Origin: Fomitopsis serialis | Lineage: Eukaryota; Basidiomycota; Agaricomycetes; Polyporales; Fomitopsidaceae | NCBI RefSeq assembly: GCF_022376445.1 | Contig: NW_025955093.1 | Coordinates: 52,573 to 116,572, forward strand | Direction of reading: 5' to 3' | DNA: 64,000 bases | In this document: piece after piece, positions 51,690 to 63,065 of the stretch | How positions within the stretch are numbered: the first letter of the stretch is position 1 | Layout: each line of letters begins with the position of its first letter | Program-made: the position numbers and the translations under genes | Notes under the pieces: generated by a model | Database searches by the model: none | The model's input: only the letters and a program-made list of their open reading frames with translations | What the model was told of the DNA's origin: nothing

Positions 51690-52110
51690 CTTCGTCAACG
51701 CATCTATCTACGAGACCGGAAGGACGTCCTCTCGCTCTCCAAGGCACTCCGCGCGAAACCTCGCCTCCGTGAGGTCATGGAACAAGTCGTAATTTCCGGG
51801 GGGTTGCTAATCCTGACAAACGCCAACCGATTCGGCACCTGGGGGCGTTTGCCATAATGCTCGCAGGCAAGGCTCCGAGGTTGTCGTCCGTGGGGCGCAT
51901 GACGGCATACCTGTCAGTAGGCATCTGTGGCGCAGCACCTTGTACTTAGTTAGATCCGAGCGAACCTGGCGGGAGGTAAGTTACCGGCCGCCTGGAGGGT
52001 CACTGCTATGCTTGAGCATTTCTGGTGCTACGATGTTATATGTTTGCAGAAACAGCAAGTCTCCCCGGCCTCCCTCTCACTGAACTGTGCAAATCTGGAG
52101 ACAAGGATAT
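51690..52110 (+). pseudogene. F-box-type fragment (copy 4)
   Basis: Two separated blocks match F-box copy 1. One is 51690-51895 (the HLRQRIYLRDRKD...LREV region and the following AAMLAGKAPRLS region, with a small indel). The other is about 52045-52105 (the QKQ-VSPASL--NCANLE region, with a CAGAAACAGCA word seen in copy 1 but not copy 3). The F-box itself and the C-terminus are missing. This is a gene remnant, nearest to copy 1. Confidence 0.8.
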
Positions 52111-52963
52111 CCTGAGGCACGAAGGTTGAAGGAATTGTCTACGTCTGCCTGGATGGAGAGACTAGTCCCGCTCTTCAATCGATCCGATACCTCTCTCGGC
52201 CTGGGTGGCCTAGTTGTCTGCGCCTGAGAGGGGACTGCGAGAGGTGGGAGAAAAGGGGCTCCTAGCTGCTGCAGCCTGGGTACATAGCACTCTCGGATCA
52301 GACGCACCTCTCCGGAGCCTCTCCGTTGGACTGACGCTCCGACCTAACGGGAGGCGTAGAACCTATCAAAGCGGTACTGTCAGACCAGCGGACAAGTTTA
52401 TGTGTTTGCTTACACAAAGTCATCTCGCCCTTATAGCACTGCGGTGCACAATTTCTAACTGTCCCGGCGAATTGATAGAAGCTACTACCCGCGTATTGCT
52501 GCGTGGCTGCGTGTTCGATACTGACCCGAGTACGGTGCAGAAAGGATGATTGCGGCGATGTTAACCGCGCCTGACCGCGGAGACTGCGGGAGCTGGGGAG
52601 GGGATGGGCCGGATGGGCGCGAGGGCGAAGGCGCTGCAGTGGCTGCACGGCTGAGTAGAAACGCGTCACGGTGCCGCGGGGCGGCGTGGCTGTAGGGTTT
52701 GGTGCTACCCGCTGCCCCTCTTGCCCTTTCGCCAACATCTCTCTCCGCTTGCTCGCCGTCGCGCACGTCGAGCTCACTGTGCCTGCAGTGCCGCGGCTGT
52801 CGTCTGACTCGCTGATTGTGCTGTGATCCGTATCGCCTCGAGCGCGCGCCCCAGCACCCGACATTACGCCCGCACGCGACGCCATTACCTGAACCCTGCC
52901 TCACACCGCCTGTACTTAAATAATCCACCCTGCTGATCGCCACACGCCTGCCTCGCCTCAACC
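52111..52963. other. Intergenic region upstream of the OSBP gene
   Basis: Frames on the minus strand (52298-52961) are shadows with Arg/Ala/Pro bias. The promoter of the oxysterol-binding protein gene is expected in the right half. Nothing else was recognised. Confidence 0.4.
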
Positions 52964-55189
52964 ATGATGGGACTATTCAACCAAGCCACGCAGAAGGTGC
53001 ACAGGCCACGCGGGTCCTCCGACGACAAGGGTAGTCCTGAAGCCGAAGCTACTGATTCAGATGATGTCTCTATCCTGTCCGTCTCTTCCTCCCACTTTGC
53101 CGTCCATGTTCTACTACTCCAAACTTGCCGATGCTGACGACGATGCCTGCTCTAGGGATGAGGAGGAGGGTTCGATCATCAAGAGCATGATTTCACAGCT
53201 GAGGTGCGTACAGTCTTGAACAACGTGCTGTACGCTGTGAAGGTTGCGATGTCGTCGCGCATACACTATTTCAGGCAGAGGATATCTTTCCAAACTGGCA
53301 GAATACTCGCCACGTACTGTCGCCGTGCTTGTAGTGGGCGCCGACCATCATGAGCCCTTCGGTTCGACCGTCCTGGATGAACAGTCTTTGATCAGTGCAT
53401 CACAATGCCTTGAAAGTGTACCGTATGATCTCCATACCACTCCAGACCTCAGAGACCACCCAGTATGCGCAGATTTCGACATGAACGACCCACCACGGTG
53501 CAGCACTGTTCCCCGCAATGCTAATTGTTGCGGTACAGAGTTGGAATGGACCTGTCGAAAGTCACCTTCCCAACATTCGTCCTCGAGCCCCGGAGCATGC
53601 TTGAGCGCATCACAGACTTTATGTCCCATCCAGATCTTGTCTTTGGGTGCGCTTCCCTTTCCATTCACCCGCATATAAGCACTGATGATAGCCATGTATT
53701 CCTGGGTCATACGTTCACGTTCGTCATTCTATTCATCACTCCGCTTCTTTGTACACGCCTGTGAATCCGACTACCCCACCCCTGCGAAACGGCCACAGCG
53801 CTGAGCAAGAAGACGACCCCGAGGAGCGGTTCATCCGCGTCCTGCAATACTACCTTGCCGGATGGCACATAAAGCCGAAAGGTGTAAAGAAACCGTGCGT
53901 AACACCGTCATCTCCGTCCTGCACGGCCGCAATGATCATGATCGTCGGCCCCAACTAGGTATAACCCTGTCTTGGGCGAGTTCTTCCGCTGTCGGTACGA
54001 CTACCCTGACGGCTCGCAGGGGTTCTACATCGCCGAACAAGGTGCGCCGGACTCCCACCCACCCTATTCCCGCTCACCTCCGCTGTCCATCGTACTGATT
54101 GCGAGCCTCCCCCCTTCGCTTGTTACATCATGCATACGGGCAGTCTCGCACCACCCGCCTGTGTCCGCATTCTTCTATGTCACGCCCGCAAACAAGGTGT
54201 GTATCGTCGGCGAGCTACGGCCCAAGAGCAAGTTCCTCGGGAACAGCGTCTCCACGCAGATGGACGGCGAGAACCGCGTCTACCTCATGGACCGGCCGAC
54301 CGACGGGCGTGAGTGCCCTACCCTCCCCTCCTCACCCTCTACTAACCCTAACCCGCGCCCGTCCCGTCTCGCTTTGGTCCCGGGAACGCAGCGTACGTGA
54401 TCTCGATGCCGAATATGTACGCGCGGGGGATCCTGTGGGGCAAGATGGTGCTCGAGCTGGGGGACACGTGCACGGCGCGCAATGACCGGAACGGGTACAC
54501 GGCCGAGATCCAGTTCAAGACGAAGGGCTACTTCTCGGGCACGTACAACGCGATCCAGGGCAAGATCCGCGCCGGCCCGCAGGAGGCGGGCGAGGTGACG
54601 GGGAAGTGGAGCGAGACGATGGAATACCAGAGTAGGAAGGTGCGTGTCGGCGTGATCAGTGTCGTGTGGTTGATTGCAGTGTACGCCGGTGTGCTGACGA
54701 ATGGATAGACGGGCCAGAAACGCATCCTGTTTGATGCGCAGAAGGACGGCGACAAGGTCGCGCCAAAGTGGGTTGCCCCGGAGGATGATCAGGAGCCTAA
54801 CGAATCCCGACGGTGCGTCACTCCCAAACCAACAACTCGCCCGTGCGGTGGCTGACGTGCATCCCCGTCGACAGCCTATGGCAGAATCTGACTGAGGCGA
54901 TCCTAGCGAAGGATATGAACGCGGCGACGGAAGCCAAGACAGCGGTGGAGGAGTCCCAGCGGGAGCTGCGCCGGAGACGAGACGAGAGCGGCCAGCAGTT
55001 CGTCCCGCGATTCTTCTCGCAAGACAAGGACGGGCGGTGGGTGCCCAAGATCAAGTGCGTTGATGTTCTGCATGTCTGTCCTTGTAGTGCTGACGATACG
55101 CTCCTCCCGTCAGTTTGCCCGAGGACCCGCAAGAAGCTGTAGAAGCGGTCAAGGCGTGGATCTGGGCCGCACCTCCTGGCCAACGCTAA
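52964..55189 (+). CDS. KES1: Oxysterol-binding protein, Kes1/Osh4 type
   Basis: Ten exons (52964-53076, 53156-53203, 53539-53646, 53799-53894, 53959-54041, 54144-54308, 54392-54639, 54709-54812, 54875-55054, 55114-55189) give 406 residues with consistent phases. There is only the lipid-exchange core (ORD), without PH or ankyrin domains. Visible family marks are the lid region, [34 protein letters not shown], the signature [12 protein letters not shown] (split by an intron) and the sterol/PI4P tunnel segment. Such proteins swap sterols for PI4P between ER and Golgi membranes. Intron 2 is unusually long (335 nt). The tandem ATG at 52964/52967 makes the exact first Met ambiguous by one codon. 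Confidence 0.95.
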
Positions 55190-55695
55190 ACATATAGACA
55201 CGTCTTACTGCACACGAAACGTAGGCACCGCAGCCCTCGATGTTCTTTTTCCTCTCACCTCTTTTTCAGGGTTTCCTCCCATCCCTGAACGTTCTACGCA
55301 TGCGCCAATAGCAATCTACTGTAATGCCAGTCTATTCAATGAAAGTAACTTAACAGCAGATGTGTACAACAGGCGTGGGTATGGTATCGTGGTGACTGCA
55401 AGTGTGTGGTGCGGACGGGGGCCGACTGCGGTGAGCTGAGAGGACAAGGGATGTGGTATTTATGGGCAGCTGCCCGAGGGTAGGTAGTGACAAGTGTGCG
55501 TGGGTACCATAATGCATATGTGATGAGACGAGACGACGAACGAGATGCGCGAGACGTGGCTAGATGGAGCGAGAAGACAGAAATCAGAAGAGATGAGCCC
55601 GAGACGAAAGCAGGTTAATAGATAAATGACAGCAATCCCATCCAACGTTGTACCCTCCTACTAAACAATCCATAAACGTGTATCTTCTCACCGCT
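55190..55695. terminator. Convergent 3' region, OSBP and coiled-coil genes
   Basis: 506 bp separate two convergent stop codons. It must contain both 3' untranslated regions and polyadenylation signals. No individual signal is called. Confidence 0.4.
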
Positions 55696-58600
55696 CTATG
55701 ACCACCAGCCGTCGTCCCCCAGCGTCGGCGCGGCCGACACGTTGCTCGGGGTGGGCGACGGGATCTGAGGACGGTAGTATCCACGGGCCTTCTTCGCCTG
55801 CGGTGTGGCGGGTGCCGTAGTTGGCATACCGCGTCGAGGCGCATGTATGGAATCCCACACCGACTGTTGAGGCGTGACAGGGCGCGCGCGCATAGGCTCG
55901 CTCTTGATCATGTACTGCCCGGTCGGCGTAACCGACCGATCCTCGTCATTGTAGACAGTGCTAGCGCGCGAGTCTGAACGTGCTGGAGGGCGAGCGGTGC
56001 CGTTGCCATTGCCATTCTGGTAGCGAGCTTTGGGTTGGACGACTTTAGCAGCTGCAGCAGCTTTGTTCGCCTGATCCGTCTCGGCCTGGAGACGCGCAAC
56101 CTGTGCTTCAAGGGCAGCGATTTGGTCGCGCAGCTTGTTCTGGCGATCCTGCGGGAATGTGAGCACATGAAGAAAACAATACTCACATCCGGAGGCCTCA
56201 CCTTGTCCAGCCGCTCCTCAGCGTCACGCTCCTCCAATTGCAACTTCGCAAGCGAGTAGTCGGCATCAAGCTGCGCACGAGCCTCTTCTGCACTGTCGAG
56301 TTTCTGCTGCGTTGATTCCAGCTCACTGGAGGCCTCCTTAGCGCGCCTCTCCCATTCGACAGCACGTTGTTGTGCCTGCACAAGACTTTGCTTCGAGGCT
56401 TGAGCGACCTTCTCGCTTGTAGACAGCCTGGTCTCATACTCTTTGACACGACGCTGAAGGGCCGTATGCTCGTTCTCAAGGGTCCTGGTACGATCTCGAG
56501 CGCGCCGCAATTCCTTCAGTTCCTCTGTATCCGCCTGGCCCACAAGGTTGGTGAGCGCTTGGATCTGCTCTGCTGCCGCACGGAGATCGTCCCAATTACT
56601 CTGCTGAGCAATGAGATCATCATATTGCTTGCGCTGCATGGCCAGCTCATCGACAACCAGCTCTTTCTCACGCGTGACGAAGGTGACACGCAAATCAAGA
56701 GAGTCGACCTGCAGATAGGATGAATCACGATTCACGGCCTCGGTTAAGACTCAATGAAACATACCTGTGCAGCGAGTTTCTGCCTCTCGGTACTGAATTC
56801 CTTATTCGACGCCTCCAGCTGCGCGATACGTTGGGAATGCGTCTGTGCCTGCACGTCTGCGGCCTTCAGTCGCTCAAGCGCACGAGACAGAGCCTCCTCA
56901 AGCTCGACGTTCTTGGCTTCTGCGGCGGTAAGCTCGGATGACTTGCTTGTGACATGCTCCTGTAGAGTCTCTATCCTTGCAGATAGATGGTCACGATTCG
57001 CCTCGGTGTCCTTGAGACGCTCGGCAAGCATGTCTTTCTCCACGCGAACCTGCCCATGCGCCCCACGAGCTTTAGCAAGCTGCACTTGCAATTCACCGCT
57101 CGTAGACATGAGTCGGCGAATCTCCTCGGCGTCCTTCTGTGATGTATCGCGAGCGGTGAAGTCGGCGTGAGCATTCTGTAGAATTCTCGTAGCCTCGAGC
57201 ATGGCCTCCGGCAGGTTGTCGATGTGCTTGACCAAATCCTGGCAGAAGTCGGTATATTCTTGTGTCTGAGAGATCAGTCGCTGCTGCTCGCGGGCGATAT
57301 CGCGCACAGACGACTCGATGTGCGACAGGTTCTTGACGTATGGTGCATCCTTCTCTGCTTCCGCCCGAGTCGCAAACTCTGCTTGTGCACTACCAAGCGC
57401 CTCCGTTGCGGCCACAAGGCGCTGAGGAAGATCGGAGAGGACACCTAGTATGTCTCGACGCACGGACGACAAATCCACCTGCGGAATGGCATGGATCTGA
57501 GGCGTCTTCCGTCCCAGGGAATGGACCACTGCCTGGAGCTCACGGATAGGCGCCATGACCTCGGCAATGCTTTGCGTAACCCTGTCTGTCAGCGTATCAA
57601 CATTAAATGCGCGGTCCCGAACAGCAAGCCTCGAGTCAAGGCGCTCCACGACCAGGTCGGAAACTTGTTCCTTAATCTCGTGTGCATCGAGGGGAGCGAC
57701 GATCTTGCGCACTTCTGTGGTAAGTCGTCCTACAATAGACTCCTCATCGATTGAGGGCGCAGGAGATGCAAGAGAAGGCAAGAGTGGTCTGAGCATGTCC
57801 ACGATAAGAACGGCCGTTTCGCGCTTGTCCGAGGCGAGGTCGATGAGTTGTGAGATGTGAGGCTTGACGGCCTGCGTGAGTTGTGCCGTGAGGCCTTCAT
57901 AGTCGATCGGTTCGGGGCGGAGCGAGGCGACCTGCGGCATCAACACGCGCATGAGTTCATGTGCGATCGTCTGGCTGTCGGACGGTGGTCTATTAGCCTC
58001 CACCGCCTGCAGTTGCATGCTCAGCTGCGAGGTGGCTCCTGCAACTGCGTTCATAGTCCTGTTGCTCAACTCCTCCGCAAATTGCATGAACGTGGGATCC
58101 CGACCCCGGGCAGCGAACAGCTGCGCAAGATCCTGCTGGATTTGGGCACGCGCCTCGGTATGTTTCTGGTCAATAATGCCCTTCATCATCTCGAAATCAA
58201 GCTCTCCCCGGGCATCCATCTGACTGTCCTCAAGACCCCTCTCCGCGGATGCCTGCAGCTGCGCGCGGAACAATGACACCACCTCCGAGATCATTGCTTC
58301 CGTCGACGGACTTAACGTCTGACCACCAGCCTCCTTGAACCCCGACAGCGTGCGCTTGAAAATATCGAATTTCTCCTCCAGCAGGTACTCGAGGCGCTGC
58401 TCGTATTGCTGCATCTCGATGCGGCGCGAGAGGTTGACGGGAGGCAGGGAGATGTCTGATCCAGAGTCGGACTCATCGCTGCCATGGTGATGTCTTGTAG
58501 GGGCAGACGAACGGCGCACGATCCTCTCGGGGGTGAAGATATCGTGCGGAGGCGTTGACTCGCGCAAGCCGGGGTCCGTGAACAATCGGTTGCCGCGGGA

Positions 58601-61600
58601 AATTCTATGGGAAATCGGAGGTACGTTGAGGTCGTCCAGGGAGGGTCGTGGGCTGTGCTCGTACTCGAAGATGTCTCTCGAGCTGAGTCTGGAGCGGACT
58701 GTGCGGCGGGTTCGGTCATCTCCCTCCGTATTGACGAGTGCTTTGAACAAACCTGCAGGAACTGTGTTCGTTGAGACGGGGTGCTTGAAGTCGAGTGGGA
58801 TCGGCGCACGCTTGGGCTTCATTGTTGGCGGGAACGGCAGCTCGTGCGCAGCCTCTGGTTCGCTGCTCGGACCAGCCGAAGGAGGTATGTTCTCGTCTCC
58901 CTCAGTGAGCGCCCTCGGCTGGTGCGACAGCCCAAGGGTGCCCGAGTAACCGGAGACCGTGAAGGGCTTCGCGGTAGCATTAAGGGCGCTCTCCTTGAGA
59001 CTCAGAGAGCTAGCAGGCGGGCTAGTGGGCGCAGAGACTGCCTTGGTGATGTCAGGAGGGAATCTAAACGACGACATATTGTTGACGCCGTCCTCGTCCT
59101 CTCCGTCAAGCGTAGCACTCGAGCCTCGGCGCTGTCTCTTCTCCCTGCCCTGGAACTCCCGAGGAGCGGCTTTGCTCGGAGTCGCAGTGCCTACAGCGGG
59201 GGTGTGGGCAACGGCCGAGGAGGCTGAGGAGACGAGAACGTCAATTGTGGCACACCAGGCGGTGGCCTGAAAGTGAAGGTCGGTTTGAACTCTGGGGCAG
59301 CGGCGCTGAGGGGCTTGCCAAATGACGGCGCACGGGCATGGCCCAACTTCGGCGTAGTGACAACGGGTGGCTGGAACGCAGTCGAGGACCAAGAGCCTGA
59401 CTGACGGTTGGCACCGAAGACGAAGGGCTTCGCCAAGGGATTCAACGATTCGGAACGAGGTGCAGGTGCGAGGGCCGACGGCGCGGGAGGGGGGTGCAAG
59501 CCTCCGGGCTGTGCGTATTGCTCAGACGCTCCCCTCGAATGTGCCAATGCAGGATCATGATATGAGTAGGGTGCCGATCCGGGACGCACCTCCGGGAGAG
59601 GAGGCAGAGGTCGACCATGGCCGCCAGACGATGGTCTAGGGAAATGACCACGGTTCACATAACCGAATGAGCCACGCCCACTCTCTTCTTCGCTCGGATT
59701 TGACACAATATCGTCCTGGTCAACGAAGGTAGGTGCGATTTCGGGTGGTCTTGGGAAGTTGGGTAACCTCCTCGGTGTATGCGTCTCGATTTCGTGTTGC
59801 GAGTGCCGTCTCTGGCGGCGAAGCATGCGACGCTGCACGCGGTGTTGGCGTGCCCGCTCTTCATCAGAAGGATTCGACCATTCCCCGATGCTCTGAGAAC
59901 ATATCAGTTCATAAAGTGAATGCGGTATGGTCAAGGAGCTACTAACCTCGTCCTCTGAAGTCTCTGCGCCGGTGCGTAAATCTTCCGACCCCGTCCATTC
60001 ACCGACTGCGTCTTGGTCATGTTCCGCATATTCATCTATGTCCTCCACCACCGGGCTGCCATCCGGGCTGCGGGCAGGTATCGGGTCGCGCTGGGTGTCC
60101 ACGAACGTGGACGACCCATCATCGATAATGCCGCCCACCGAGCGCAACGAGAGCGCCGCAGATAATTTGGACACATGCCGAGAATGAATACGACTCTGCG
60201 CCACGGTACTCACACCGTCCTGATCTTCCTCCTCGTTGCCGACATCTTCCACCTCTGTCTCGACGCCGTCCTCGCGAATCTCTATGAATGCTGGTCGTTC
60301 CTCTTCTGGCTCCTCTTCTTCCGGGATGTTTACGCCGAATCCACGCATGAAGTCAGGCGCACTCTCTGGCCTGGAGAGCGCCGGCGGAGGCGCAAGGGTG
60401 GCGAAATTCGCTGGAACACGTCCCTGTGGTGCCTGGATGTCCAACTTCGCAGGTCCCGGTGATACGCGCTGAATCTGATCGGAACCTAGAATCGCACCAG
60501 GTCCGAAAGGATTGAATGCTGACGCGGGATTGTATACAGGCGAATGGGACTGGAAAGAAGGCGGCTGCGCGAGCGACATACTGTGTCCATGCCTCCCTTG
60601 GAAGCGGGGCGGCAGCTGACCGGGAGACGTCGACGCCAGAGGTACTGGAGGCTGCGGGGAAGTCGCCAACGAAGTCGACGCAGACGCATTCTGCGACTGC
60701 TGAAGCTTGTTTAATTTAAACATGAGCAGCGCAGGATCGGCGGGCGAGGAGATCTACAGGTGCATGTTAATCGCAGGAAACAACGTGGAGAACACGAGTT
60801 GCGCACCGATGCAGCCCGAGCATGCGGGGCATGAATCTGAGGCACGGAGCCACCTCCGCCTCGCTCGACGCCGAGTTTCTCCAGTTTCTCCTCGATGATC
60901 TTCTGCTTGATCTCTGCCCAGGCACCCTATGAGCAGATAACGTAGCAATAGTCAGTGCATGTTCGTTTCTGGATGTCGGATAGCACGAACCTTTCCAGGA
61001 AGGAAGACATCAACCGTGCTTGGTAGATGATGTCTCCAGTTATCTGGCGGGTACGGCTCCACGGTCCTCAGATCAGGGTATGCCACCTCGACTTGTTCGG
61101 GGACGTCTGACAGCGGGAGAGGTTTCCTAGCCCATGACTGACGCGTTGATGGCGCGTCACCCTCGCCCGGGACGGTCTCCTTGGGGAGGTTCACGATATG
61201 CTTCTTCACTTTGGTCGCCGGTGCAGGCTGGGGTATGCTGGGGGCGCGCGGGTTCGGGCTCACCTTGCGCTGGGGACCCCGAGCACGGCTTTTGGTGGTC
61301 CGCCTGCACTTATGCTTGGGGCGCGTTTGCTGCGAGGAACAAAAGGCTGCGGAAACGATGGCACTCCGAGAAGTGGTGTGGGGAAGCCCGGCTGGCCTAG
61401 CGGCGTCATGGGCATGTTTGGGGGATATATACCTGCCGCGGCGAGATGTACAACGCTCGGTGAGCTTCGGTGCATGGATGGTCGACCAGGTGCAGGCGGG
61501 GGCTGGGGAAGAAGTTGACCTGCATCGGTGTTTGCAACGGGTTCACCCCGTTCATGAAGGGCGGTGGATGCATTCCTTGCTGAATAGACGTCGGCAGGCC

Positions 61601-61708
61601 AGGTGAGAAGAGGTGCCCGTGGTTGTCGAAGCTAACGGGCTGCTGGGCGTTGAGATTGGGCGGAATGTGCAGCCTGGAGAGCTGCTGCTGGCGAGGGTGG
61701 CCTGCCAT
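55696..61708 (-). CDS. Large conserved coiled-coil protein, function unknown
   Basis: It starts at ATG 61708 (MAGHPRQQQLSRL). A proline-rich N-terminus leads to VNLPKETVPGEG, VDVFLPGK|GAWAEIKQKIIEEKLEKLGV and ISSPADPALLMFKLNKLQQ; the bar marks an intron. An acidic and disordered middle follows, then REKRQRR, and finally about 900 residues dominated by heptad-rich coiled coil (LEASNKEFSTERQKLAAQ). It ends in a basic, disordered tail with stop TAG at 55696-55698. Clear introns end or start near 60.95, 60.77, 59.92, 56.74 and 56.19 kb. The frame must change near 61495, 61262 and 59215 without a convincing intron at 61262; each site would be repaired by one extra base in a C or G run. The family looks conserved in basidiomycetes but I cannot name a function; a cytoskeletal or polarity scaffold is only a guess. 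Confidence 0.75.
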
Positions 61709-62045
61709 GATGCGCGAACCGGACGCAACACCGATTCTACACTCTGTGAGCTGCCTTCACAGGAGCCTGCAACAGCAACGCCGGGTATATGGAGGGGTGG
61801 GAGGTATAGCTGGTCGCTAGCCACGGCGAGGAGGAGGAGGCTCGGAAGAGGTCGTCCAATATTTCGTGGCGAGTCCCAACCACGTGGTCTCGGCATGGTC
61901 ACTGTATCACCCGCGCTTGACCCGCCCTCGCCTTTCACCAGTGCTCAAAGCTCTCAACCTTGCTATTGGCGGATTCAAGCCAAAAGTCTGCCTTGGAATT
62001 TGTTCTGCATTGAATTCATCCCGGGGGCGTCACTTTTGCGAATCC
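61709..62045. promoter_or_regulatory. Short divergent promoter, coiled-coil gene and SMN
   Basis: Only 337 bp separate the two divergent start codons, so the promoters overlap. A CACGTG E-box occurs near 61882-61887 and a CCAAT word near 61857-61861. Confidence 0.5.
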
Positions 62046-63065
62046 ATGGCTATGAGACCGGTGATTTCCTACGATGACATTACGGCTCCAGGACCCTCTT
62101 CGACTACTCAAACCAACCCTCAGCAGTCTACCGCGCAAGGACCACCTCCGAAAAAGCGCAAGATTCACGGTGGTCGAAGGACCATATCCACCCGAAACGG
62201 CCAATATCCACAGCATTGGGATGAGCCGGAAGAGAGCGCGTCACAGATGACTTACGACGACGGCGGAGGTGAGGGCATGGCCGATGCAGACATGGACAAT
62301 GCAGAAGAAGAGCGCCAAGAAGAGGAGGGCCAAGAAGAGGAGAGCAGGGAGCTCACGCGAGAAGAAGTTTGGGACGACTCAGCTTTGGTAGACGCGTGGA
62401 ACTCTGCGATGGCAGAGTACGAGGTGTGCTATACCTCAAATGTCTTTCGGTGCGATACATACTGATTTTCTGCGAGGCTTATCACGGCAAGGGTAAGTGG
62501 AAAGAGGAACCCGTAAAGAAGTCGCCACTGTGAGTGGTCATCCTCATTCTCTGTTTCGCGGTTCATTTACGATATCCTTCCAGATGGTACAATATACCAC
62601 CCGCAAAACCGGACGAAAAGTCAAAAGGAAAGGAGAAAGCATCCGCCGGCACTTCTATCACCAGACCTGTACTTCCAAACGGCGTCACTTACGCGTACCA
62701 AGAGGTCGAAGATGACTCTGCAACACACGATCTAGAGGCCAATGTTCCAGTGCACGATCCCTCGTTCTCAGGCGCAAACGTCGTACCTAGGTCTGACGAT
62801 GCGGCGTATGCACTATCTGAGCCTGGCGCTATGGTCAGCCAGGACGAGGCGTTTTCGCGTGCGCTCAATGCGTCGTACTGGAGCGGTACTGGACCGCCGC
62901 ATACCATGTGAGCATCGTACAATGTTATCGGAAACTTGGTTGCTGACAGCAGCATAGTATCATCGTGCAGGTGGAAAAAGGGGCAATGCCGAGGAAGAGG
63001 TCGGTGAAGGTGAGGACGCAGTTGATGGAGAACAGGAGGACGAACTGCTACCGGCCCAACGGTAA
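62046..63065 (+). CDS. SMN1: Survival motor neuron (SMN) homologue, apparent frameshift
   Basis: The exons are 62046-62423, 62477-62529, 62584-62907 and 62958-63065. The N-terminal part has a basic patch (PPKKRKIHGGRR) and an acidic run. The Gemin2-binding motif of SMN follows (EEVWDDSALVDAWNSAMAEY), then WYNIPP. The C-terminal YG-box region reads FSRALNASYWSG in one frame and YWTAAYH in the next, so one base is missing at about 62885-62887. After that the third intron (62908-62957) and an acidic tail ending LLPAQR are consistent. SMN oligomers load Sm rings on spliceosomal snRNAs, and the YG box drives oligomerisation. Read literally, the sequence stops at 62911 and loses the YG box. No Tudor domain is seen, as in fission-yeast Smn1. 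A second in-frame ATG lies at 62052. Confidence 0.85.

Noticed and set aside
52298..52961. Overlapping minus-strand frames of 195 and 158 codons
   Set aside because: Both are Arg/Ala/Pro-rich and overlap in different frames just upstream of the OSBP gene, as expected for GC-rich promoter sequence.
53077..53155. In-frame stop early in the oxysterol-binding protein gene
   Set aside because: It lies inside a 79-nt intron with GTCCGT donor, CTGAC branch and CTCTAG acceptor; splicing gives [12 protein letters not shown].
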